From Lachnospiraceae bacterium (GTDB taxonomy: Bacteria; Bacillota_A; Clostridia; Lachnospirales; Lachnospiraceae), in NCBI GenBank assembly GCA_017391465.1, contig JAFOYH010000103.1:62001-126000 (forward strand): DNA of 64,000 bases, written 5' to 3'. Each line of letters begins with the position of its first letter. Position 1 is the first letter of the stretch. Shown in pieces: positions 52,922 through 60,985 of the stretch. The notes beneath the pieces were generated by a model, which did no database searches, was not told the DNA's origin, and saw nothing but the letters and a program-made list of their open reading frames with translations. The translations under genes were made by a program, and so were the position numbers.

Positions 52922-54172
52922 ATGAAAAAATGCATTATTATTGGTGGCGGCGCTTCGGGAATGTATGCTGCAATTACGGCCGCAATGGGAGGAATGCAAG
53001 TTTCGATTTGGGAAAAGAATGAGAAACTTGGAAAAAAACTTTTTATTACAGGAAAAGGCCGTTGTAATTTGACAAATAATTGTGATACAGAAGTATTGTT
53101 TCACAATGTTATGACCAACAGTAAATTTTTATATAGTGCTTTTTATCAGTATAATAGTCAGGATGTTATGAGGTTTTTTGAGTCTGAAGGACTTCGTCTG
53201 AAAACGGAACGGGGGAATCGTGTTTTTCCAGAATCGGATCATTCATCAGATGTTATCCGGATTTTAGAACATAAATTGCATCAATTGGGTGTGGTTGTCC
53301 ACTATAACAGACGTGCACAGAATTTGTTGATTGAGGATAATGCATGTGTCGGTGTTGTTGATGTGAATGGCAGAGCCGAAAAAGCAGATGTGGTTTTAAT
53401 TGCATCTGGAGGTCAGGCCTATCCTTCAACCGGAGCAACGGAAGATGGCTATCATATGGCTCGGGCTGTTGGGCATACGATCGTTACACCTCGACCAGCA
53501 CTAGTGCCGATGGAAACAGAAGATGATTGGTGTAGAGAATTGATGGGCTTATCTCTGAGAAATGTTTCTGTTGTTTTGAAAAAAGGAAAGAAAAAATTAT
53601 ATGAAGACTTTGGTGAAATGCTCTTTACACATTTCGGTGTGAGCGGACCGTTGATTTTAAGTGGAAGTTCTCATTGCGGTAAATTAAAAGACTTTGAGGA
53701 TCTGACGTTGACTATTGATTTGAAACCAGCGTTGTCTGCGGAACAGGTGGATGATCGTTTGCTTCGTATTTTTGAGGCGAATAAAAACAAACAGTTTCGT
53801 AACAGTTTATCTGGTTTGCTTCCGAATAAAATGATTCCGATTTTGATTGAGTTGTCAGAGATTGATCCATTTAAACAGGTGAATCTTGTATCCAGAGAAG
53901 AACGGAACAGACTGGGGTATTTGTTAAAACATTTGGAGATTCGTATTCGAGGATTCAGAGGATTTAATGAAGCCATTGTTACAGGTGGTGGAATTAAAGT
54001 TAAAGAAGTTAATCCAAAAACAATGGAATCTAAACTCATTAAGAATCTCTATTTTGCCGGGGAAGTCTTGGATGTGGATGCATTGACTGGTGGATTTAAT
54101 CTGCAGATTGCCTGGTCAACTGCCTGGCTGGCTGCAAAACATATGTTGGAGGGTGTAGAAGATGAGTTTTAA
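52922..54172 (+). CDS. NAD(P)/FAD-dependent oxidoreductase, YhiN/HI0933 family
   Basis: A 416-residue flavoprotein of the HI0933-like family. The FAD-binding start is IIGGGASGMYAAITAAMGG, then WEKNEKLGKKLFITGKGRCNLTN, the family hallmark. VLIASGGQAYPSTGATEDGY and LYFAGEVLDVDALTGGFNLQIAWSTAW lie near the end. The biochemical substrate is unknown, and old BaiN annotations in gut clostridia are unproven. Its stop overlaps the start of cmk by 11 bases, and ispH-S1 follows, a conserved clostridial gene order (yhiN-cmk-ispH). Confidence 0.93.
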   Translation: MKKCIIIGGGASGMYAAITAAMGGMQVSIWEKNEKLGKKLFITGKGRCNLTNNCDTEVLFHNVMTNSKFLYSAFYQYNSQDVMRFFESEGLRLKTERGNRVFPESDHSSDVIRILEHKLHQLGVVVHYNRRAQNLLIEDNACVGVVDVNGRAEKADVVLIASGGQAYPSTGATEDGYHMARAVGHTIVTPRPALVPMETEDDWCRELMGLSLRNVSVVLKKGKKKLYEDFGEMLFTHFGVSGPLILSGSSHCGKLKDFEDLTLTIDLKPALSAEQVDDRLLRIFEANKNKQFRNSLSGLLPNKMIPILIELSEIDPFKQVNLVSREERNRLGYLLKHLEIRIRGFRGFNEAIVTGGGIKVKEVNPKTMESKLIKNLYFAGEVLDVDALTGGFNLQIAWSTAWLAAKHMLEGVEDEF

Positions 54173-54839
54173 TATTGCTATTGATGGTCCTGCCGGTGCC
54201 GGAAAGAGTACGATTGCACGCGCTGCAGCACGTAATTTGGGGTTCCTTTATGTGGACACTGGCGCAATGTATCGTGCAATTGCGTTGTATTTGCTTCGTA
54301 ATCAAGCGAATATAAATGATGAAGAAGTTATGGACAAAATGTTGGACCAGATTACGATACGCATTGTTTATTCCAAGGGTGAACAGCAGATTCTTTTGAA
54401 CAATGAAAATGTGACAGGATTTTTGCGTGATGAAAAAGTTGGAAATATGGCTTCTGTAAGTTCTGCCAATCCAAAAGTTCGTGCGAAACTGCTTCAACTT
54501 CAAAGAGATATTGCAAAAGAGAACGATGTTATCATGGATGGCAGAGATATTGGCACATTTGTATTACCAAATGCGGATGTAAAAATATATTTAACAGCGA
54601 CTGTTGAAGAACGTGCAAAACGTCGTTATATGGAATTGATTGAAAAAGGACAGGACGCAGATCTCGAAAAGATCAAAGAAGATATCCGTACAAGGGATTA
54701 TCAGGATATGAATCGTACGGCAGCACCGCTTAAGCAGGCAGAAGATGCTGTTTTGATTGACAGTTCTTCAATGACAATTCAGGAAGTGTTGGAGTGTATT
54801 GTTGATGCATTTCAGGAATCTTTAAAACTGAAGGGATAA
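54162..54839 (+). CDS. cmk: Cytidylate kinase
   Basis: Phosphorylates CMP and dCMP. The 225-residue P-loop protein has AIDGPAGAGKSTIARAAA, followed by LGFLYVDTGAMYRAIA and MDGRDIGTFVLPNADVKIYLTA, all Cmk hallmarks. Arginines in RTRDYQDMNRTAAPLKQAEDAV form the phosphate-binding set. It overlaps the yhiN-type gene by 11 bases and is followed by ispH-S1 after 6 bases, so the three form one operon. Confidence 0.97.
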   Translation: MSFNIAIDGPAGAGKSTIARAAARNLGFLYVDTGAMYRAIALYLLRNQANINDEEVMDKMLDQITIRIVYSKGEQQILLNNENVTGFLRDEKVGNMASVSSANPKVRAKLLQLQRDIAKENDVIMDGRDIGTFVLPNADVKIYLTATVEERAKRRYMELIEKGQDADLEKIKEDIRTRDYQDMNRTAAPLKQAEDAVLIDSSSMTIQEVLECIVDAFQESLKLKG

Positions 54840-54845
54840 GAAAGA

Positions 54846-56765
54846 ATGAATGTAATATTAGCAAAAAGTGCCGGATTTTGTCCGGGGGTTAAACGTGCTG
54901 TGGATATGGTATATGAACAGTCGAAAAAGTGCGAACATACAGAACCTGTATATACTTATGGACCGATTATTCATAATGATGAAGTGGTTAAAGATTTGGA
55001 AAGCAAAGGTGTTCGTGTAATTCATGAATGTGACGACATTCATGCACTTCCAAAGGGGACTGTAATTATCCGATCACATGGTGTTTCCAGAACGGTGCAG
55101 AAGTCGCTCGAGGATGCTGGATTCCATGTTGTAGATGCTACATGTCCTTTTGTAAAAAGAATTCATAATATTGTTGAAGAACAAGGAGCTGAAGGCAGAG
55201 ATATTTTGATTATTGGAGATCCGAAACATCCGGAAGTACAGGGCATTGTTGGATGGTGCCAGACACCGTCTACAGTTATTCAGACTGTAGAAGATGCAGA
55301 GTCTTTTCAGATAGATGCCACAAGAAAATTTTGTATAATATCTCAGACGACATTTAATTACAATAAATTTAAAGAATTAGTTGAAATTATTTGCAAAAAG
55401 GGTTATGATATAAACTGTATAAACTCGATTTGTAATGCAACTGAAGTTCGACAAAAAGAGGCCAGAACAATCGCATCTGAAGTAGATGCTATGATCGTTA
55501 TTGGTGATAAAAGCAGTTCGAATACCCGGAAGCTTTACGAAATCAGTCTCAAAGAATGCGAAAATACTTACTATATACAGACACTTGTTGATTTGGATTT
55601 AACTGCTTTTGAATCTATGAGGAATGTAGGTATTACAGCCGGGGCGTCAACCCCAAATAATATTATCAAGGAGGTTCATACTGCTATGTCAGAGATGAGT
55701 TTTGAACAATTATTGGAAGCGTCTTTAAAGACAATTAGAAATGGGGAGGTCGTTGAGGGTACTGTTATCGACGTTAAAGAAGATGAAATCATCCTTAATA
55801 TAGGTTACAAAGCAGACGGAATCATTACACGCAGCGAATATTCAAATACAGCAAACCTTGACCTCAGAACAGTTGTAAATGCTGGCGATACAATGCAGGC
55901 AAAGGTACTCAAAGTTAATGATGGTGAGGGTCAGGTATTATTAACATATAAGAGACTTCTCGCAGAAAAAGGTAACAAGAGACTTGAAGATGCATTTAAC
56001 AACAAAGAAGTTCTTACAGCTAAAGTTGTTAATGTACTTGATGGTGGTTTAAGTGTTGTTGTTGAAGAAGCGAGAGTATTTATTCCAGCGAGCCTTGTAT
56101 CCGATACTTATGAAAAGAATCTTGCTAAATACGATGGACAGGAAATCAGCTTTGTAATTACAGAGTTCAACCCAAGAAAACGTCGTATTATCGGTGATAG
56201 AAAACAGCTTCTTGTTGCTGAAAAAGCTCAGAAACAGAAAGAATTATTTGAACGCATCAACGTTGGTGATGTTGTTGAAGGTAAAGTCAAAAACGTTACA
56301 GATTTCGGTGCTTTCATCGATCTTGGCGGTGCTGATGGTCTTCTTCATATCTCCGAAATGTCTTGGGGACGTGTAGACAATCCTAAGAAATTATTAAAAG
56401 TTGGCGATGCTATCACTGTATTAATTAAAGATATTCAGGGCGAAAAGATTGCTCTTAGTCTTAAGTTTGCAGACCAGAATCCATGGTTAACAGCTGCTGA
56501 AAATTATGCAGTTGGCAACGTGGTTGAAGGTAAAGTTGCCAGAATGACAGATTTTGGTGCATTCGTTGAACTTGAACCAGGCGTAGATGCTTTACTTCAT
56601 GTTTCTCAGATTTCCAGAGAACACGTTGAAAAACCAGCAGATGTATTAAAAGTTGGTGAAGTGATTACAGCAAAAGTTGTAGATTTCAATGAAGAAGAAA
56701 GAAAGATCAGCCTTAGCATTAAAGCTATCGAAGCTCCAGCTAAAGAAGAAACCGTAGAAGAATAA
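54846..56765 (+). CDS. ispH: Fusion of IspH (HMBPP reductase) and a four-motif ribosomal S1-like protein
   Basis: The N-terminal part (about 1-280) is 4-hydroxy-3-methylbut-2-enyl diphosphate reductase, which makes IPP and DMAPP at the end of the MEP pathway. Its iron-sulfur cysteines are Cys12 (GFCPGVKRAV), Cys100 (DATCPFV) and Cys196 (SICNATEVRQ), and TAGASTPNNIIKEV closes the domain. Residues 281-639 carry four S1 RNA-binding motifs; the third and fourth are canonical (VTDFGAFIDLGGADGLLHISEMSW, MTDFGAFVELEPGVDALLHVSQIS). Such fusions are known in Clostridia. An internal AAGGAGGT (55668-55675) and an in-frame ATG (55686) begin MSEMSFEQLL exactly at the domain border, so a free S1 protein may also be made. 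It is third in the operon. Confidence 0.95.
   Translation: MNVILAKSAGFCPGVKRAVDMVYEQSKKCEHTEPVYTYGPIIHNDEVVKDLESKGVRVIHECDDIHALPKGTVIIRSHGVSRTVQKSLEDAGFHVVDATCPFVKRIHNIVEEQGAEGRDILIIGDPKHPEVQGIVGWCQTPSTVIQTVEDAESFQIDATRKFCIISQTTFNYNKFKELVEIICKKGYDINCINSICNATEVRQKEARTIASEVDAMIVIGDKSSSNTRKLYEISLKECENTYYIQTLVDLDLTAFESMRNVGITAGASTPNNIIKEVHTAMSEMSFEQLLEASLKTIRNGEVVEGTVIDVKEDEIILNIGYKADGIITRSEYSNTANLDLRTVVNAGDTMQAKVLKVNDGEGQVLLTYKRLLAEKGNKRLEDAFNNKEVLTAKVVNVLDGGLSVVVEEARVFIPASLVSDTYEKNLAKYDGQEISFVITEFNPRKRRIIGDRKQLLVAEKAQKQKELFERINVGDVVEGKVKNVTDFGAFIDLGGADGLLHISEMSWGRVDNPKKLLKVGDAITVLIKDIQGEKIALSLKFADQNPWLTAAENYAVGNVVEGKVARMTDFGAFVELEPGVDALLHVSQISREHVEKPADVLKVGEVITAKVVDFNEEERKISLSIKAIEAPAKEETVEE
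55668..55688 (+). promoter_or_regulatory. Internal ribosome-binding site and start codon for a free S1 protein
   Basis: AAGGAGGT (55668-55675) is a near-perfect Shine-Dalgarno. It is followed after 10 bases by ATG (55686-55688), in frame with ispH (codon 281) and at the first residue of the S1 part. Confidence 0.6.
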
Positions 56766-56781
56766 TCAACGGATATAATGG

Positions 56782-56818
56782 TGCAGGAATATACGGATGT
56801 ATATTCCTGCATTTTTTA
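56782..56818 (+). terminator. Terminator of the yhiN-cmk-ispH operon
   Basis: TGCAGGAATATA (56782-56793) pairs perfectly with TATATTCCTGCA (56800-56811), then T residues. Confidence 0.93.
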
Positions 56819-56926
56819 TAAGACAGGAATACTCTGGAAATTCCTATCCTATAAAAAGTGTTTTAATTTATATCGTATAAATCCGTTGCGGCAAATCATT
56901 GAAATTAAAACAGAGGGATGATAAGA

Positions 56927-57700
56927 ATGGATACATTTAAGTTATTAAAATTAAAATATTATTTTTGGAATATGGTTATTGGCGTTTCTGCTCTTTTACT
57001 TAGTGCAGGGATTGGTCAGTCGATCGTGCTTGAAGTGTTTAAAGAATATGATCCAGCATCTCTTATTGCTTATATTTGTGGTGGAATTGCATGTGGATGT
57101 ATTTTCCTTTATGGTTTTTATGGTGTTGCTCGGGCATTTCGATTTGAAAAAAAGATATTGAAATCATTGGATGAAGATGAGAGAGAACATTTTTTCTCTG
57201 AATTGGAAGAGCATGTGGAATTATCTATTTCCGGACATGTTGTTATTACGTCAGATTATTTATTGTTATCTGTGAAAGATTCGATTTTTGCCAGGGTTTT
57301 ACCAAAAGAAAATCTGATCGGATGTTTTCGGATTGACGTTCACCAGGAGGCTGAGGCAACGGAAAGTGAAATGTTAATTTATGATCAGCATTTTAAAGCG
57401 ATTGGTGTAAATATTCGTGGTAAAGGAAGTACTCAGGCGATGAATCGATTGTATGAATATTTGTGTAAGCAGATGCCATGGATTTATCATGAAGATTATG
57501 ATGATTTCTTATCGAAGACACGTAAAATCGGATATCGCCGTAAATTACTGAAACAGATGAAAGATTTGAAAATGCGTTATGAAACCGGATATGACAGTGA
57601 CATAGAAGCAGAGAATGAAATGCTTGCTATGTCACGAGATGTCAAAGAAAAGTTAAATTCTCATTCTTTATTGGAAAAGTTTTTAACTAAGTCCAAATAA
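56927..57700 (+). CDS. Uncharacterised membrane protein with a PH-like cytoplasmic part
   Basis: A 257-residue protein that I do not recognise. Two transmembrane helices lie near the N-terminus (about 12-33 and 47-70). They are followed by a cytoplasmic region of alternating strands (HVVITSDYLLLSVKDSIFARVLPKENLIGCFRI, then SEMLIYDQHFKAIGVNIRGKG) that recalls a PH-like or YcxB-type fold. A charged helical tail follows from about 175. AGAGGGA lies 8 bases before the ATG at 56927, which was preferred over the ATG at 56918. It overlaps the end of the convergent exonuclease gene by 18 bases, so no terminator separates them. Confidence 0.75.
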   Translation: MDTFKLLKLKYYFWNMVIGVSALLLSAGIGQSIVLEVFKEYDPASLIAYICGGIACGCIFLYGFYGVARAFRFEKKILKSLDEDEREHFFSELEEHVELSISGHVVITSDYLLLSVKDSIFARVLPKENLIGCFRIDVHQEAEATESEMLIYDQHFKAIGVNIRGKGSTQAMNRLYEYLCKQMPWIYHEDYDDFLSKTRKIGYRRKLLKQMKDLKMRYETGYDSDIEAENEMLAMSRDVKEKLNSHSLLEKFLTKSK

Positions 57701-58699
57701 CTGTAAGATCATCTGAATATAGGTTTTTTGTTGGTCAAAGTCTGTAAAGAAGGTTTGATCAGGGATAAACCAGGTATAGCATGTTTCAGAAGTTGCTTTG
57801 ATCCAATGGTTTTTATTCATATATTTAGCCATGGATTTGTGCAGAACGTAATCTTCCTCAGGTAAATAAACATAATTTTTTATATCTGTGTAATAATATC
57901 GCAGACCCTTTGGATATACGGGTATTTGAATGTGCATTTCATTTTTATTCATATTCAGACGGAAGTTATATTTTTCAAGATGAAGTTCTGCCGGAAAGGG
58001 CTGCTTGTTATCCAAAATGATATGAATGGATAAGGCAGTTTTGGAAGAATCAACTTGTTGAATAACCTTAATTTTTTTTAAAATATTAAAATAAGAATCT
58101 ACAGACATCACTGCGGATAATGCCTTAAGATCGTCGATATTGTGTAAAAATAAGAGATTCAGCAATGCTGGATCTTTTGTTTTTATATATGCATGATAGG
58201 TTTTGATGAGTTGCCGTCCGGATGGTGTGTTTGAAGTTTTTTGACCAAGCCATTTGGAAAAAGTATGTAATTTTAAATCTTTTAGTGGCCATAAATGTTT
58301 ATGTTTAGAAACACATCGAAAATAGTCTGTGTTTTGTTCTATAAGGGTTGGATTCAAAGGAAAGATGAGACCACATTGCTCAAAACGCCTTTTTAAAAAT
58401 GGAAGATCAAAATTCTGTCCGTTATAGGTAATGATTTGGGTAGTTGTATAAGCATCCATTCGTTGCTTCAACCATAAAGTGAAGGCATTGAGGATGGACT
58501 GTTCTTCATTGAGATCATATGTATCTGCAAGCCAATGGATGGTGTGCAAACATTGATCTTCATGATATCCACATCCTATCAGAAAAACGGTACTTAAATC
58601 AGGAGACAATCCGGTTGTTTCAATGTCCAATAAAATAGCAGTTTTTGGTTTTGTCTCCGGGAGAAAAGTCATTGGTAAATGACGTGTAAATGTCTGCAT
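57683..58699 (-). CDS. YprB-type RNase H-like (DEDD) exonuclease domain protein
   Basis: A 338-residue protein with a DnaQ-like 3'-5' exonuclease fold in the first 190 residues (PF13482-type). Exo I is LLDIETTGLSPD, exo II is TYNGQNFDLPFLKRRF, and the last aspartate lies in LHNIDDLKALSAVM. The C-terminal 150 residues are beta-rich and unrecognised. In B. subtilis the homologue YprB is next to the helicase YprA; no such helicase is adjacent here. GGAA with an ATG at 58699 is the probable start. It converges with, and slightly overlaps, the unknown membrane protein gene, and is divergent from ruvA. Confidence 0.85.
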   Translation of the reverse strand: MQTFTRHLPMTFLPETKPKTAILLDIETTGLSPDLSTVFLIGCGYHEDQCLHTIHWLADTYDLNEEQSILNAFTLWLKQRMDAYTTTQIITYNGQNFDLPFLKRRFEQCGLIFPLNPTLIEQNTDYFRCVSKHKHLWPLKDLKLHTFSKWLGQKTSNTPSGRQLIKTYHAYIKTKDPALLNLLFLHNIDDLKALSAVMSVDSYFNILKKIKVIQQVDSSKTALSIHIILDNKQPFPAELHLEKYNFRLNMNKNEMHIQIPVYPKGLRYYYTDIKNYVYLPEEDYVLHKSMAKYMNKNHWIKATSETCYTWFIPDQTFFTDFDQQKTYIQMILQLFGLS

Positions 58700-58758
58700 T
58701 GATCATATTCCTTTCAGTATTCTGCATTCATTATAGCCTAAAAAAGCCATAAGGAAAA

Positions 58759-58787
58759 TTGATTTTTATTATAAAATCGTGTATAGT
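58759..58787 (+). promoter_or_regulatory. Promoter of ruvA-ruvB
   Basis: TTGATT (58759-58764), 17-base spacer, TATAGT (58782-58787), 28 bases before the start codon. Confidence 0.55.
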
Positions 58788-58814
58788 TAAATAAAAACTT
58801 TGGAAGGTAATAGA

Positions 58815-59420
58815 ATGATTCATTTTGTTCGTGGAAAACTTGAAGAAACAGGGAATGATTATGTTGTTCTGGATAATCATGGTATTGGTTATTTAATTTA
58901 TACGCCGTCTTCCGTTTTGAACGAGCTTCCAAATCGAGGCGAAACGGTACGTATGTATACATATATGTATGTTCGGGAAGACCAGATGACATTATATGGA
59001 TTCTTAACCCGGGATGATCTCCAGATATTTAAATTGCTTATTAGTATCAGTGGAATTGGACCAAAAGGTGCTCTTGGAATTCTTTCGACGATTTCGCCGG
59101 ACCAATTTCGTATTGCAGTAATTTCGGGAGATTCAAAAGCTATTTCAAAAGCCCCGGGGATTGGACCGAAGACAGCACAGAAATTAATTATTGAGTTAAA
59201 AGATAAATTAAAATTAGAAGATGTTTTTGAGGAAGAAGATGTACCATCGACAAGTGATTCGCTGGATCATAATGCTCAAAAAGAAGCGATGATGGCATTA
59301 GTTTCCTTGGGATATTCGGAATCAGAAGCATTTGGAGCACTTAAAAAGATTCATGCAACACCGGATATGGATAGTGAAGCGTTACTTAAGCTTGCATTAA
59401 AACAGATGTTGATTTTTTAG
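58815..59420 (+). CDS. ruvA: Holliday junction helicase subunit RuvA
   Basis: RuvA binds four-way junctions and loads the RuvB motor. The 201-residue protein has the N-terminal OB domain (MIHFVRGKLEETGNDYVVLDNHGIGYLIYTP) and two helix-hairpin-helix motifs (LISISGIGPKGALGILS and AISKAPGIGPKTAQKLIIELKDK). The C-terminal domain III contains ALVSLGYSESEA, which contacts RuvB. The ATG at 58815 has GGAAGG upstream; a longer frame was trimmed. The ruvB gene follows after 12 bases. Confidence 0.97.
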   Translation: MIHFVRGKLEETGNDYVVLDNHGIGYLIYTPSSVLNELPNRGETVRMYTYMYVREDQMTLYGFLTRDDLQIFKLLISISGIGPKGALGILSTISPDQFRIAVISGDSKAISKAPGIGPKTAQKLIIELKDKLKLEDVFEEEDVPSTSDSLDHNAQKEAMMALVSLGYSESEAFGALKKIHATPDMDSEALLKLALKQMLIF

Positions 59421-59432
59421 GAACAGTGAGAT

Positions 59433-60434
59433 ATGAATAAACGTATTATAACGACAGAATTTATTGAAGAAGATATAAAAACTGAAAACAGATTACGTCC
59501 GGAGCGTCTGAAAGAATATATAGGACAATCTAAGATAAAAAATGTGTTGGAGATTTATATCCAGGCTGCAAAACAAAGAGATGAAGCACTGGATCATGTT
59601 TTGTTTTATGGACCTCCGGGACTTGGAAAGACAACACTTGCAGGTATTATAGCAAAAGAGATGGGAGTGCATATGAAAGTAACTTCCGGTCCGGCTATTG
59701 AACGTCCTGGGGAAATTGCTGCAATCTTAAATGGTCTTTCTCAAGGGGATATTTTGTTTATAGATGAGATTCATCGTTTAAATCGCCAGGTGGAAGAGGT
59801 TCTGTATCCTGCTATGGAAGATTATGCCATCGATATTATGATTGGAAAAGGGGCTACAGCACGCTCTATACGTCTGGACCTTCCACAGTTTACTTTAATT
59901 GGTGCAACAACCCGTGCAGGTATGTTGTCAGCACCTCTTAGAGATCGATTCGGTGTTATTCAAAGATTGGAATTTTATTCTGCTGAAGAACTTTCACAAA
60001 TTATTCTACGTTCTTCCAGAGTCTTGAACATTGAGATGGACATAAACGGAGCTATGGAGCTTGCACGAAGATCCAGAGGCACACCACGTCTGGCAAACCG
60101 ATTATTAAAACGTGTGCGTGATTATGCACAGGTGAAATATGAAGGTAAGGTTACAGAAAGTGTGGCCAGAGAGGTCCTGGATATTTTAGAAGTCGATCGT
60201 TATGGACTGGATTCGGTGGATCGTAATATTTTGTGGACAATGATTGAAAAATTTGGAGGCGGACCGGTAGGACTTGAAACTTTGGCTGCATCTATTGGTG
60301 AAGATTCCGGGACACTGGAAGATGTGTATGAACCTTATTTATTACAGAATGGTTTCCTTCAGCGTACGCCAAGAGGACGTATGATAACACCAATGGCATA
60401 TCGGCATTTGGGTCTTCCTATGGATGAAAAATAA
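59433..60434 (+). CDS. ruvB: Holliday junction branch migration ATPase RuvB
   Basis: Hexameric AAA+ motor of 333 residues. Visible are [12 protein letters not shown], Walker [14 protein letters not shown], Walker [11 protein letters not shown], sensor 1 [21 protein letters not shown] with the arginine finger, and sensor 2 [17 protein letters not shown]. The C-terminal winged helix ends [16 protein letters not shown]. It is co-transcribed with ruvA. ruvC is not in the window. Confidence 0.98.
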   Translation: MNKRIITTEFIEEDIKTENRLRPERLKEYIGQSKIKNVLEIYIQAAKQRDEALDHVLFYGPPGLGKTTLAGIIAKEMGVHMKVTSGPAIERPGEIAAILNGLSQGDILFIDEIHRLNRQVEEVLYPAMEDYAIDIMIGKGATARSIRLDLPQFTLIGATTRAGMLSAPLRDRFGVIQRLEFYSAEELSQIILRSSRVLNIEMDINGAMELARRSRGTPRLANRLLKRVRDYAQVKYEGKVTESVAREVLDILEVDRYGLDSVDRNILWTMIEKFGGGPVGLETLAASIGEDSGTLEDVYEPYLLQNGFLQRTPRGRMITPMAYRHLGLPMDEK

Positions 60435-60453
60435 ACACTCCCGTGATTTAGAC

Positions 60454-60482
60454 TTGTTTTTGTTCATGGGAACGATTATAAT
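60454..60482 (+). promoter_or_regulatory. Promoter of zapA
   Basis: TTGTTT (60454-60459), 17-base spacer, perfect TATAAT (60477-60482). TCCCGTGA and TCATGGGA around the -35 can also form a hairpin that may end the ruvAB transcript. Confidence 0.6.
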
Positions 60483-60514
60483 AGATACAATGGCAGGAGA
60501 CTGGAGGTAAGGTG

Positions 60515-60919
60515 ATGGCTGCAAAAAGAGACATTCAGGTACTGATTGGCGGCAAGGTATATACACTTAGTGGATATGAGAGTGAAGAGTATTTACAGAA
60601 GATCGCTTTGTACATAAATAATAAGATGGATGAGATGGACCAGATTCCTAATTATCGTCGCTTAACTATGGATATGCAGAAAACGTTATTGGAACTGAAT
60701 ATGGCAGATGATTATCATAAAGCCAAAAAACAGATTGAGATGTTGGAAGCGGATATTGAGGAGAAAGATAAAACGGAATATGATCTTAAGCATGAATTGA
60801 TTAGTTCTCAGATTCAGTTAGAGAAAGCGGATAAAGAAATTGAACGTTTGAAGAATGAGATCAATGATTTACAGAAGCAGATTGTTAAGCTGGAAACTCG
60901 AGCTTATCAGAAACAATAA
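60515..60919 (+). CDS. zapA: Cell division protein ZapA
   Basis: ZapA bundles FtsZ at the division ring. The 134-residue protein has the ZapA globular start (RDIQVLIGGKVYTLSGYESEEYLQKIALYINNKM). A long coiled coil follows from about residue 60, rich in Lys and Glu (EMLEADIEEKDKTEYDLKHEL and beyond). It is longer than B. subtilis ZapA (85 residues) through this extended coiled coil, as is usual in Lachnospiraceae. GGAGG is 7 bases before the ATG at 60515. It has its own promoter and a hairpin terminator. Confidence 0.9.
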   Translation: MAAKRDIQVLIGGKVYTLSGYESEEYLQKIALYINNKMDEMDQIPNYRRLTMDMQKTLLELNMADDYHKAKKQIEMLEADIEEKDKTEYDLKHELISSQIQLEKADKEIERLKNEINDLQKQIVKLETRAYQKQ

Positions 60920-60929
60920 AGGTACTGTC

Positions 60930-60965
60930 AGACGGGAAATTTTGTATTTCCCGTCTTTCTGGTTT
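60930..60965 (+). terminator. Terminator of zapA
   Basis: AGACGGGAAAT (60930-60940) pairs perfectly with ATTTCCCGTCT (60946-60956), followed by T-rich sequence. Confidence 0.85.
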
Positions 60966-60985
60966 TTAAGATATAGGAGAATAAC

